Of a DNA stretch of 64,000 nucleotides, positions 1 to 8,306 are shown piece after piece. Made by a program: the position numbers and the translations under genes. Position 1 is the stretch's first letter. Each line of letters starts with the position of its first letter. The notes below the pieces were generated by a model. It saw only the letters and a program-made list of their open reading frames with translations, was not told where the DNA came from and ran no database searches. This stretch comes from Faeciplasma sp900553675 (GTDB lineage: Bacteria > Bacillota > Clostridia > Oscillospirales > Ruminococcaceae), in contig CAUAFG010000013.1 of the NCBI GenBank assembly GCA_958428235.1, positions 1 to 64,000 on the forward strand, in the 5' to 3' direction.

Positions 1-40
1 TCTACTTGACAGGGGGCATATTAATCATGGATTTTGCGAC

Positions 41-68
41 GATTTTTTGTACAATCTATAACGGCGAA
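41..68. repeat. Short intergenic repeat, copy 1
   Basis: These 28 bases match 26367-26394 at 25 of 28 positions and begin with the same GATTTTTTGTACAAT core. Both copies lie beside the 3' end of a gene cluster. The second follows directly on a strong terminator hairpin, so the repeat may be a conserved terminator tail. Nothing else is visible in bases 1-73. Confidence 0.4.
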
Positions 69-73
69 TAATA

Positions 74-840
74 TTAGTCTTTCAGACCGTTGATTTCCAA
101 CCATTCGGCAATATCATCCGGCAGGCTGCTTCCTCCGGAATAATGCACCGACAGTCCCTCGCCAAGCTCGGCGTTTGGCGCAAGCTTTGCTATCGCCGTA
201 AGGCTCTGCCCGAAGCGCCCGCCGCCGTGAGAGCAGAACGGAACAATTGTCTTTCCTGAAAAGTCGTATTCTTCAAGGAACGAAGCGATTGGCATGGGAA
301 TTGAAGCCCACCAGTTGGGGTAGCCGATAATCACAATATCATACTGCTCCATATTTTCAACTGAGCCTGAGATCGCCGGACGCGCGTCTGGGTCGTCCAT
401 TTCAACCGATGAGCGGCTGTCAGAGTCGCCGTAGTCTAAATCTTCGGCTGTATAGGGTTTTTCCGGCTGAATTTCGTAAAGGTCTGCGCCCGTGGCGTCT
501 GCGGCATACTCAGCTAACTTCTCAGTTGTTCCTGTTGCGGAGAAATATGCCACCAGCACCTTGACGTCATCCTCTTCCGGTGCTTCTGTGGCTGCCGGTT
601 CTGTTGCGGGAGTGTCCTGCTCTTCGGTCGATTCCGTTGCAGGGGAGTTTGCTTCCTCGGCTGGCTCCGTTGCTTCGGTGTTCGGGATATTGTCCGTTTG
701 CTCCTGTTGTGAAGCTGTTGTTTCCGGCGTATCGGGGGTTACGTCTGCTCTCTGATTTACAGGGGAAGAACCGCAGGCTACTAGGCAGAACAGCAGTGCA
801 ATTGTGCAGACAATCCAATAATTTTACTAAGTTTTTTCAG
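74..840 (-). CDS. Flavodoxin-domain lipoprotein (frameshift in signal peptide)
   Basis: The C-terminal 160 residues are a flavodoxin-like FMN-binding domain. The phosphate-binding loop SATGTTEKLA comes right after the first strand, and a GYPNWW segment and a CSHGGG segment follow, as in flavodoxins of anaerobes. The domain start at 559 is not the real start. The same frame stays open upstream and encodes a Thr/Glu/Pro-rich linker preceded by a lipobox-like LFCLVAC, so this is a membrane-anchored flavodoxin. Further upstream, MKKLSKIIG-like codons lie one frame away, so one base seems to be missing near 813-820. The predicted start at 838-840 reads CTG, 9 bases after GGAGG, which is unusual. 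It is the last gene of the TetR operon and probably an electron carrier for the neighbouring reductases. The domain call is firm; the N-terminal reconstruction is inference. Confidence 0.75.
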
Positions 841-875
841 GGTATAAATCCTCCTGAAAGTTTATATAATCTGAT

Positions 876-1226
876 TTATCGGGATTCCGTTTCTGTGGGC
901 GAATCCTCTGCCCACACGGTTTTTGCCAGATTAAACACCGCCCACGCCTTCGGCCATCCGGCATAAAAAGCCACATGGGTAACTATGGCAGCAATTTCAG
1001 CCTTAGTAACGCCGTGAGCCTTGGCGTTTTGCAGATGATAGACAAGCGAGCTGTCCGTAATGCCCGAAGCCATCAACGCAACCACGGTGACAATGCATCG
1101 GGTTTTCAGGTCAATGTCCTGATTATTCCAGTTCTCCCCGAACAGTACATCGTCGTTGTAATGCGCGAAGTCCGGTGCGAAATCGCCAAGCTGATTTCTG
1201 CCAGCTGTCTGTGTGATTTTTTCCAT
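876..1226 (-). CDS. Carboxymuconolactone decarboxylase family protein
   Basis: This 116-residue protein has the all-helical fold signature of the CMD/AhpD family. The segment TRCIVTVVALMASG is followed by HLQNAKAHGVTKAEIAAIVTHVAFYAGWPKAW, matching 4-carboxymuconolactone decarboxylase-like proteins. The AhpD CxxC pair is absent, so a peroxidase partner role is unlikely. It lies 25 bases after the aldo/keto reductase in the same operon. In Clostridia such proteins often sit with aldo/keto reductases and flavodoxins in stress operons, but the substrate is not known. Confidence 0.85.
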   Translation of the reverse strand: MEKITQTAGRNQLGDFAPDFAHYNDDVLFGENWNNQDIDLKTRCIVTVVALMASGITDSSLVYHLQNAKAHGVTKAEIAAIVTHVAFYAGWPKAWAVFNLAKTVWAEDSPTETESR

Positions 1227-1251
1227 AATCCTTACCTCCTAAATAAATTTT

Positions 1252-2262
1252 TCATACCACATTTCCGGCTTTTTGCTTGCCGTTCTGCGCCATCACGCCG
1301 ACAAGAGCGTGAGGCACATATAATTCTTCAAGATAGTCAATCTCGTCCTGCGTAAGCTCCAGATCCACCGCTTTTGCAGCACCATCCACATGGGAAAGCT
1401 TAGTTGCTCCCACCACAGGAGCCGTCACCTTTGTAAGAAGCCACGCAAGCGAAATTTCCGTCATGGAGACGCCGCGTTTGTCCGCAAGCTCCGCCACCCG
1501 CGCGATTATCTTTCCGTCCGCTTCGGCGGTCGAATCGTATTTGAACTTGGCATATGAATCCTCTTGCAGCCGTTTGGATGTCTCGCCGGGACGCTTGGAG
1601 AGCCTTCCACCTGCAAGTGGGCTGTAGGGCGTCATTGCGATATTCTGGTCGGCGCAGAAAGGAGCCATCTCCCGCTCTTCCTCGCGGGCAATCAGGTTAT
1701 AATGCCCCTGAACGGACACGAACTCTGCCAAGCCGTGTTCTTTTGCATAAAAATTAGCTTTTGCAAGCTGCCGCGCAAAGCAGTTGGATATGCCGATATA
1801 GCGGGCTTCCCCTGCCTTTACAACGTTATTCAGCCCCTCCATGATCTCCTCCATCGGGGTGTGGTAGTCCCACATATGATAGATGTAGAGGTCAACATAG
1901 TCCATGCCGAGGTTTTTCAGGCTTTGGTTAAGATAGTTTTCAATATGCTTCTGTCCGCTGACTCCTGAATCTATTTCCTGCTGCGTGCGTGGAGTGAATT
2001 TTGTAGCTATAACATAATCATCCCGCTTGGCAAAATCCCGCAGAGCCTTTCCTACAAATTGCTCGCTGGTGCCGTTTTGATAGACAATGGCAGTATCATA
2101 GAAATTAATGCCAAGCTTCAAACCGTGCTTTATAATTTCTCTTGTCTGAGCTTCATCCACCGTCCAGCTGTGCTGACCTGTGGCAGCGTTTCCGAACCCC
2201 ATACAGCCCATGCAGATGCGGGAGACGGTCAGATCCGATTTTCCTAATTTGGTGTATTTCAT
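1252..2262 (-). CDS. Aldo/keto reductase
   Basis: This 336-residue cytoplasmic NADPH-dependent oxidoreductase has a typical family length. The N-terminus reads KLGKSDLTVSRICMGCMGFG. The catalytic tetrad is visible: Asp in NFYDTAIVYQNG, the same segment's Tyr, Lys in VIATKF, and His in YIYHMWDYHTP. The C-terminal half carries the usual WLLTKVTAPVVGATK cofactor region. It is the second full-length gene of the TetR operon, 11 bases after the TetR stop. The substrate is probably a small aldehyde or ketone, but it cannot be read from sequence. Confidence 0.92.
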   Translation of the reverse strand: MKYTKLGKSDLTVSRICMGCMGFGNAATGQHSWTVDEAQTREIIKHGLKLGINFYDTAIVYQNGTSEQFVGKALRDFAKRDDYVIATKFTPRTQQEIDSGVSGQKHIENYLNQSLKNLGMDYVDLYIYHMWDYHTPMEEIMEGLNNVVKAGEARYIGISNCFARQLAKANFYAKEHGLAEFVSVQGHYNLIAREEEREMAPFCADQNIAMTPYSPLAGGRLSKRPGETSKRLQEDSYAKFKYDSTAEADGKIIARVAELADKRGVSMTEISLAWLLTKVTAPVVGATKLSHVDGAAKAVDLELTQDEIDYLEELYVPHALVGVMAQNGKQKAGNVV

Positions 2263-2273
2263 GCTTTACCCTC

Positions 2274-2897
2274 TTAACAGTTCAACAGCCTTCTTACGCA
2301 GCTGTAGGTAATCTCATAGATGGTCATAAAAACATAGTTGACTTTCGCTTCTTCCATCGCAGCCCGCTGCTTTTCGGTGACGAATGTATATGGATATATG
2401 CCGAACATAAACGGGAAAAAGATATATATAAAATTCTGCTTTTCCAAAGCGGCCATATCGGGAAAATACTTGTCAAGGCACATCATGACCGTTCTTAGAG
2501 ACTCCCCATATGCCACCTTGAACTCTGCCAGATGCTCCGCACGGCTGCCGGTTTCCATGTCGTAGTGGTTCATGGACAGAATCTTTAATAGCTGAGGACG
2601 CTCCTCCAACGAGCGCGCAAGCATATCGGCAAATTCATCCTTGCTCATTTGCTCGTGCCGCTCCATCTCTTTTTTAAGATAGGATATCCACAGCTCGTAC
2701 TCGCGCTTTAACAGCGAAAGGAAGATTTCCTCCTTCGTCTGAAAGTAGTTGTAGATGGAAGTGCGGGTAAAGCTGGTTACATTCCCGATTTCCTTGATTG
2801 TGATTTCTTTAAAGCTCATGGTCTTGTAAAGCTCCTCGCAGGCGTCGATGATCTCCTCCCTGCGGGCATTAGTTAATTCGGGCGATCCTTTTGGCAT
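2274..2897 (-). CDS. TetR/AcrR family transcriptional regulator
   Basis: This 207-residue regulator has an N-terminal TetR helix-turn-helix. RREEIIDACEELYKTMSFKEITIKEI leads into a recognition-helix region with SIYNYFQTKEEIFLSLLKREYELW, the classic TetR signature. The C-terminal ligand domain is variable. The start ATG follows AAGGAG. It is transcribed first among the large genes of the leftward redox operon, and two TGACACNGTGTCA palindromes overlap its promoter, so autoregulation is likely. The inducer is unknown. Confidence 0.9.
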   Translation of the reverse strand: MPKGSPELTNARREEIIDACEELYKTMSFKEITIKEIGNVTSFTRTSIYNYFQTKEEIFLSLLKREYELWISYLKKEMERHEQMSKDEFADMLARSLEERPQLLKILSMNHYDMETGSRAEHLAEFKVAYGESLRTVMMCLDKYFPDMAALEKQNFIYIFFPFMFGIYPYTFVTEKQRAAMEEAKVNYVFMTIYEITYSCVRRLLNC

Positions 2898-2917
2898 GGA
2901 CGCATCTCCTTATTTCA

Positions 2918-3004
2918 TCAACGTTTTTTGAAAGACAGACATATGGCGATTACAGTTACCAATGTAGTGTAAAGCGCAAGTAATGCTCCGATATTTTTCT
3001 TCAT
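2918..3004 (-). CDS. 28-residue leader-like peptide upstream of TetR
   Basis: This short open frame has a very good ribosome site (AGGAGG, 10 bases before ATG). It reads MKKNIGALLALYTTLV, then a hydrophobic stretch VTVIAICLSF and ends KKR. It sits between the operator-bearing promoter and the TetR start. It could be a small membrane peptide. Alternatively it is the decayed 5' end of a flavin reductase-like gene, because those proteins often begin MKKNIGAL.ALYP. Expression is plausible, the function unknown. Confidence 0.45.
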   Translation of the reverse strand: MKKNIGALLALYTTLVTVIAICLSFKKR

Positions 3005-3037
3005 TGGTTAATTGCCTCCTGACTCACTCATTCATGC

Positions 3038-3086
3038 TGACACAGTGTCAATATAAGCGTTATAGCATTATACTGACACCGTGTCA
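3038..3086. promoter_or_regulatory. TetR-type double operator with leftward promoter
   Basis: Two 13-base perfect palindromes (apart from the centre base), TGACACAGTGTCA at 3038-3050 and TGACACCGTGTCA at 3074-3086, lie 36 bp apart. On the minus strand a TTGACA box inside the upstream palindrome is followed 17 bases later by TATAAC, giving a plausible promoter that a bound repressor would cover. The adjacent TetR gene is the obvious candidate regulator. Confidence 0.75.
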
Positions 3087-3209
3087 ATATATTTGACCAA
3101 GGAAAAATAAATTTTACATTTGAGCAGTATTTTCTGCGTCGTAAATTTACAATAAAGCACAACCGGAGACGATTTTTTCTCAGCAAAGCCGGAGCATAAA
3201 CACAAAAGA

Positions 3210-3250
3210 CCTATTGAAAAAGCCGGCAAACCACCGGCTTTTTCAATAGG
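3210..3250. terminator. Strong hairpin terminator, 17-bp perfect stem
   Basis: CCTATTGAAAAAGCCGG pairs perfectly with CCGGCTTTTTCAATAGG across a 7-base loop. It lies downstream of the leftward GH-A hydrolase gene (stop at 3333) and separates it from the redox operon. Bases 3100-3209 hold no other feature that I can see. Confidence 0.75.
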
Positions 3251-3332
3251 CTAAACACCCGATAAAATGATTTTTGTATTATAAGCTGTATATTGCTAAC
3301 TCTTTTTACTGCCCGGATTTATTATACAACTT

Positions 3333-6300
3333 TCATTTATGTTTTTTGCGCAATGCAGCTCTTCTGACAATTATCAGCAAGATAACGCCCGCAATAACCA
3401 CTGCAGCCAATATTATAGCGATTAATTTGAGATTAAGCGGCTCGTCTCCGACATCAACCTCAGCCGCCGCTATAAGGTTTTTAAGCGAAGTCTCGGCATT
3501 TGTCAGGACAACTATATCATCTCCCGATATATCCATAGTCAGAACCTCGTCGGAAAGCGCCCTTGACTCATCTAAAGCAGTAGCCAAGGCTTTTGAAAGC
3601 TTTTTGCGGTCGAGCTTTTCAATATCACCGGTCAATTCGGAAATGCTGTCTTTATATTCGGCGACAGTTCTTGAACGGCGTATGATGATGTAGTTCAGAT
3701 TGATAGTAGAGTTTTCTGCGGGCAAAGGTCTTCTGAGATTTATGGTAAGGAATCCGTCGGAATCTGCCGCCACAGTATCGGTAACTACCGTGTGACCTCC
3801 CTCCGCAACGAATACATTCTCTTTAATCACGCTGAAAGCTTGTGACTGAGACTTATTGCCGTTTTTCAGCTGAACCTCCGACAAATAATTTGCATAGACA
3901 TTTACTCCGCTTGAGTTGCCCCAGATGTTGCCAAGACCTACCTCAACATCATACAGTTCATCTGGCTCAAGCTCGAACTTGTAGTCGACATAAATTTCGC
4001 CTATCTCTTTCAGAATTTCATCCGAGCCGTCCTGACCGTCTGCATATCTGAAGGTTGCATTGGTGTCCTTTGTGTCCTCGGTGCCGTTTCCGATATATGG
4101 GCGTGTCCACTTTGTAAATGCGCCCTCGGAGTCGCCGGAATAGTTAAGCTTGCTTCCGTCGGGGTCTGAATAATCAACCGCTCCCCACTGCTTGCCCGTT
4201 TTGGGATCCTCACCGAACAGCATATCCGTTACAGAATTGTTTCCGCCAAGACGACCGCCGGTCGGGCGTGTTCTGGGATTGTGATCTCCGCAGTCAACAA
4301 GATATATAACGGTGTCCCTAACAATATCCCGCTTTGTCAGAGTAAAATCGTCGAGATAAGCTTCAAAGCCGCCTTTAGCTTTAATGTTCAAAGCAAAATC
4401 AAGCACGGCTCCATCCTTGGGAATGTTTATAAGGCAGGAAACAATGCCATATTCCTCGCTGGGAAGAACAAATATCTGCGCATTTTTCTTTCCGTCAACA
4501 CTTGCGACAAGCTCTATGCTGTCACATTTTTTCATTTCGGAAGAGCTGTAGCCCTTGTTTTTCATTGCAAAGCTGAGCAGATACACTCCGCTCTCGTCAA
4601 CGGTGACGGTGTTTGCAACCGATGTGCTGCCCTTGCAGGCTATTTTAAGATAGTTTTTATTGCTGTATCTGTCAAAATAGGCTGATTCAACGCTTGCTTT
4701 TCCTTTTGTCTCGATTCTCCATCCGTCGGCATTTCCTGCTCCAAAGCTGTTGTTTGAGATAAGAGGATCGCTGTTTTCGGCTTCCGTCTCGTTTCTTTCA
4801 AATTCGACGATAAATTCGCTGTCTGAATTAACATTATTGGCAGTAAAGGTGTAAACTCCGCTGTTTTTCGCAGACAGAGATATCTTTTCACCGTTGAAAG
4901 CGGCTGATTTGATTTCCCGCTCCGCTATGACGGTGAATGTAACGCTTCCGTTGTCTTCAACGCTGTTTTTATCCGCAAAGGCTGTTCCTCCATCGCTGTA
5001 TTTTACTGACACATTGTGCTCGGTGTGCGAATAATCAACGTCAGCCTGAGCCGGAGCTATTACAAATTTTAATATATTCGGCATAGAGTTGGTTATGGGG
5101 ATGTCGCCCGGCTTATCCATATAATATCCCTGCTCCGAGTCGCCTATAATGCTCTTTTTCAGACCTGCCTGCTCGGCGTAATTATTGTCTAAGCCCTTTA
5201 AAACCGACCAGCTGTCGTCGTTGAAAAGCTTGATTTTGTTTACGCCTTTTTCAAGGGTGATATAAACCGTTTTCTCTTTAAAGGTATCCTTAGAAAGGGA
5301 ATTGATAAAGAAATACCTCTTTGCCTCGCCGCCGTTTACCTGAACCGAAAGGTATTTGTCAATAATTTTGGTGTTGTAGCCGTGCGTACCGAAGATTTCG
5401 TCGTTTGAATGGAATATTCTCAATGCGTATACGCCCGATTCCGGGGCTGTATATTCAAATTCGAGATACCTGTTTACATCATTTGCGGCATCAGCGCTGC
5501 CCGACAGGCTTCTGCCGACAACATACTCTACGCCCTCGGGAACACCGGTGACACCTATCTTGTCGGTGCTTCTGTATTCCTTGTAAAGCTCCGGCTCTCC
5601 GTTTTCGTCCGCCTTTACCTTCCAGACATAATATGACACGTCGCTGAGCTCGGCACCATCGGGAATTGTGTCTTTTGCGTTTATAGTTGTCATATATCCG
5701 GTGCTGTCCGGCAGTTCGCTGATTCTGACGCTGTCAAGCATAATGCTGCCGGATGAATCTATATCAACAATGTTCATTCCCTTCTGAAGATAAACCGCAT
5801 GGGAGGCTTCGCTCCAAAAATCCGACTTTTCAAGGCTGATTTCGGTTTTAAAGCCGTCAAAGGTTCGCGCGGTATTGCCGACATATATTTCTGCCTTTGC
5901 CGCGGATTGCGCTATATATCTCAAATCGATCCTATATAAGCCGCTCTCATAAACATTGACCGCAAAGCGGATTCCTCCGCCGTCGGAAACGGGATTTGTG
6001 TCAAGACCGGTTATATATCCTCTTCCGGTAAAGCCATTAACATCCGATTCAACCTTGACCGCCGTTTTCTTTACAGACGCAAGCTGATTAAACATGGCGT
6101 CCTCCGCTTCAAACAGCTTACTAAATCTAGGAGGCTCCTGCAAATACGCGCCGTTGTATGTGACATAAAGCGCATCGAGCATGATATTGTTGTCGGTCGA
6201 GTCTGAAATTCCCGTAAGCTTAACAGTGTGCTCGCCCGCCGTCAGGTCGCAAAGCTCGGTATAAATATCCGACCATTCGCGAAGCATTGTATTCTCTAAA

Positions 6301-8021
6301 ACTATAGTTTTCTCTTCGGAATCGATAGAAAGCGTTGCAAAAACGTTTTGCGGACTGTGCTTGTCCTCGTTTCCGCGGTCTGTGCCGGTTCCGTTTCCAT
6401 AGACAAGCTCAAGCTTATAATTGCCGTCAGCGGGGACGTTTATCTTAAAGCTTACGCCGGATTCCTTTGAGAATCCGGAAACAAAGGCTCTTCCCGAAGC
6501 ATAATATCCGCCGCTTCCGTTAACGCCCGCCCGACCTGAAAGCTCGGCTTTTTCCGCTTCGTAAAGCTTTGAATATCCTGATTTTAAAGCAACAGCTTCG
6601 GCGTCATCCTCGGCAGGAGTTACAACCATGCTGTAGCCGGATGAGGATATCATGTCGTCAATATCTATAACAAGATGCTCTCCGTCAAGCTCGAATACTC
6701 CCTCCATCAGAGTTTCCGGCTCTGCCGCGCCCAAAAAGCCCTTGAAATGCGCCGCCTGAAGCTTAACGTTGACCTTTTTCACATCTTTAAAGCCGTCTGC
6801 CTTTGCCAAGTCCTTCAATACTATAGTTGACCTGCCGTCGGCTCCTCCGAAAAGCACGCTCGCAGTTGCTTTTTCGCTGTCTATTGACGCTATTCCGCTG
6901 AGCCCGACTGCCGTTGTATTCTCCTTGGAGGTGCTTAAAAGCTTACCGTTCATTTCGGCATACCATTTATAGAACCACCATGCCGAGTTTGGCTCGTTGG
7001 CGTCTGCCGCAAGGTCGTTGAGGTTGTTTGCCTGGTGCCAGAAGGGCAGGCAGGCATAAACCTTATTTTCCTCCATATTGGCTATGTATCTGATAAGTAT
7101 GCCCGGAACGCCGCAGCCCTCCATGGTTGCGTATTCGTTTATAACGATAGTGCTTTCCGGCATTTTCAGCTTTTTGGCAAGACTCCGATACTCCGCGATC
7201 TCATTGGGATATCTTTCAAAGGCTTCCTCGCCATCGTCGAGCTGGTGCCACGTCTGAACGTCCGGCCAGCAGTCGTTTTTGGCGCAGAACTCTAAAAATT
7301 CCTCCATTCCGCCCGGTCTCCAATGACCGTAAGCCGCGTCGTTGGGTCCGCCTATGGTGGCTTTGGGGTCTGCCTCTTTTATAGCGTCGTAATAAAGCTT
7401 CCACGACTGATAAAAGCTTTGATGGTTATCCGAGGTTCCGGTTTCGGCGTCGATCTGCGGCGAGCCCTCGTTTATGGGAAGGTAAACAATAGCCTTGTCT
7501 ATATCGATTTTTCCCAGCTCGTCCTTGTAATTATCGGGAGTGCCATGTCTATCCTTCCATTCATTTTTCCACTTGACGACCGCAGGCGCGATAATATCCT
7601 TTAAATCCTTAGCATATTGGACATTGGTTGCCACCGGTCCGAAAATTGCATAGTAATTGCTGCAATACATCTGAACCATCTCTCCGCCCGACATGAAAAA
7701 GCTTTCGGCAACGTCCAGTGCGTCGCCATAAGGGTGCTCAGTTCCAAGCGCGCCTTTAGAAGCCAGAACCTTAGGCTTTAGCGGAACTATAAGGCTGTTT
7801 TCGGGAACGCCCTCGCTGCTGATTCCGTATAAGAACCCCGATGCTCCGTGCATTATCTCGCCCTGATCGTCCAGCATATCAACCACTAACCTGGGCGGGG
7901 CAGTTATCGCTTCGCCGTTTAAAGCTGCTGCTTCTGCCGGCAGAGCCGAGAATACAATGCTTATAACGGTTATAACAGCCGTTAAAGCCGAAGCAAGAGC
8001 TTTTAAAAATCTGTTATTCAT
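3333..8021 (-). CDS. Cell-surface clan GH-A glycoside hydrolase with CBM35-like modules
   Basis: This protein of about 1562 residues has a signal peptide ending near AEAAA. A (beta/alpha)8 hydrolase-like domain covers roughly residues 40-440. Candidate catalytic acids are Glu about 185 in YLPINEGSP and Glu about 296 in IVINEYA, a clan GH-A pattern closest in my reading to GH39-like enzymes. Two beta-sandwich modules of CBM6/35 type follow (starting LYEAEKAEL and LFEAEDAMF), then further galactose-binding-like domains. The C-terminus is a transmembrane helix followed by RRAALRKKHK, so it is membrane anchored. The start was placed at the ATG at 8021 because GGAG lies 8 bases upstream; a TTG at 8039 is possible. 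It is divergent from the GH2 gene, suggesting joint use on one polysaccharide. Family and substrate are uncertain. Confidence 0.75.
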   Translation of the reverse strand: MNNRFLKALASALTAVITVISIVFSALPAEAAALNGEAITAPPRLVVDMLDDQGEIMHGASGFLYGISSEGVPENSLIVPLKPKVLASKGALGTEHPYGDALDVAESFFMSGGEMVQMYCSNYYAIFGPVATNVQYAKDLKDIIAPAVVKWKNEWKDRHGTPDNYKDELGKIDIDKAIVYLPINEGSPQIDAETGTSDNHQSFYQSWKLYYDAIKEADPKATIGGPNDAAYGHWRPGGMEEFLEFCAKNDCWPDVQTWHQLDDGEEAFERYPNEIAEYRSLAKKLKMPESTIVINEYATMEGCGVPGILIRYIANMEENKVYACLPFWHQANNLNDLAADANEPNSAWWFYKWYAEMNGKLLSTSKENTTAVGLSGIASIDSEKATASVLFGGADGRSTIVLKDLAKADGFKDVKKVNVKLQAAHFKGFLGAAEPETLMEGVFELDGEHLVIDIDDMISSSGYSMVVTPAEDDAEAVALKSGYSKLYEAEKAELSGRAGVNGSGGYYASGRAFVSGFSKESGVSFKINVPADGNYKLELVYGNGTGTDRGNEDKHSPQNVFATLSIDSEEKTIVLENTMLREWSDIYTELCDLTAGEHTVKLTGISDSTDNNIMLDALYVTYNGAYLQEPPRFSKLFEAEDAMFNQLASVKKTAVKVESDVNGFTGRGYITGLDTNPVSDGGGIRFAVNVYESGLYRIDLRYIAQSAAKAEIYVGNTARTFDGFKTEISLEKSDFWSEASHAVYLQKGMNIVDIDSSGSIMLDSVRISELPDSTGYMTTINAKDTIPDGAELSDVSYYVWKVKADENGEPELYKEYRSTDKIGVTGVPEGVEYVVGRSLSGSADAANDVNRYLEFEYTAPESGVYALRIFHSNDEIFGTHGYNTKIIDKYLSVQVNGGEAKRYFFINSLSKDTFKEKTVYITLEKGVNKIKLFNDDSWSVLKGLDNNYAEQAGLKKSIIGDSEQGYYMDKPGDIPITNSMPNILKFVIAPAQADVDYSHTEHNVSVKYSDGGTAFADKNSVEDNGSVTFTVIAEREIKSAAFNGEKISLSAKNSGVYTFTANNVNSDSEFIVEFERNETEAENSDPLISNNSFGAGNADGWRIETKGKASVESAYFDRYSNKNYLKIACKGSTSVANTVTVDESGVYLLSFAMKNKGYSSSEMKKCDSIELVASVDGKKNAQIFVLPSEEYGIVSCLINIPKDGAVLDFALNIKAKGGFEAYLDDFTLTKRDIVRDTVIYLVDCGDHNPRTRPTGGRLGGNNSVTDMLFGEDPKTGKQWGAVDYSDPDGSKLNYSGDSEGAFTKWTRPYIGNGTEDTKDTNATFRYADGQDGSDEILKEIGEIYVDYKFELEPDELYDVEVGLGNIWGNSSGVNVYANYLSEVQLKNGNKSQSQAFSVIKENVFVAEGGHTVVTDTVAADSDGFLTINLRRPLPAENSTINLNYIIIRRSRTVAEYKDSISELTGDIEKLDRKKLSKALATALDESRALSDEVLTMDISGDDIVVLTNAETSLKNLIAAAEVDVGDEPLNLKLIAIILAAVVIAGVILLIIVRRAALRKKHK

Positions 8022-8250
8022 AAATGTCACTCCATTCAAATCGGTATAGTAAAAATCAATGTTATTGCGATTATTGTAGCATTAAGCGGCAGCACTTACA
8101 ATGATATATCGCAAGAAAAGGTTTACTGATTTTAATAAATCAATGCCGAAATTTTTTTCGGTCTTCGCAAGATTCATTGTAACTAAACTCCCTTGATTTT
8201 TGTATAAATAGTCTAATAAATCATTAAATTATCATCATACATCATTTACT

Positions 8251-8279
8251 TTGATAAAAAAGCATGATAAAATTGTAAT
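8251..8279 (+). promoter_or_regulatory. Putative promoter of the GH2 gene
   Basis: TTGATA is followed after 17 bases by TGTAAT, about 20-28 bases before the two possible starts. The 285-base spacer between the divergent hydrolase genes is AT-rich and holds no other clear feature. Confidence 0.45.
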
Positions 8280-8306
8280 ATCAATTAAAAAGGCAGCGTG
8301 ATAGTT

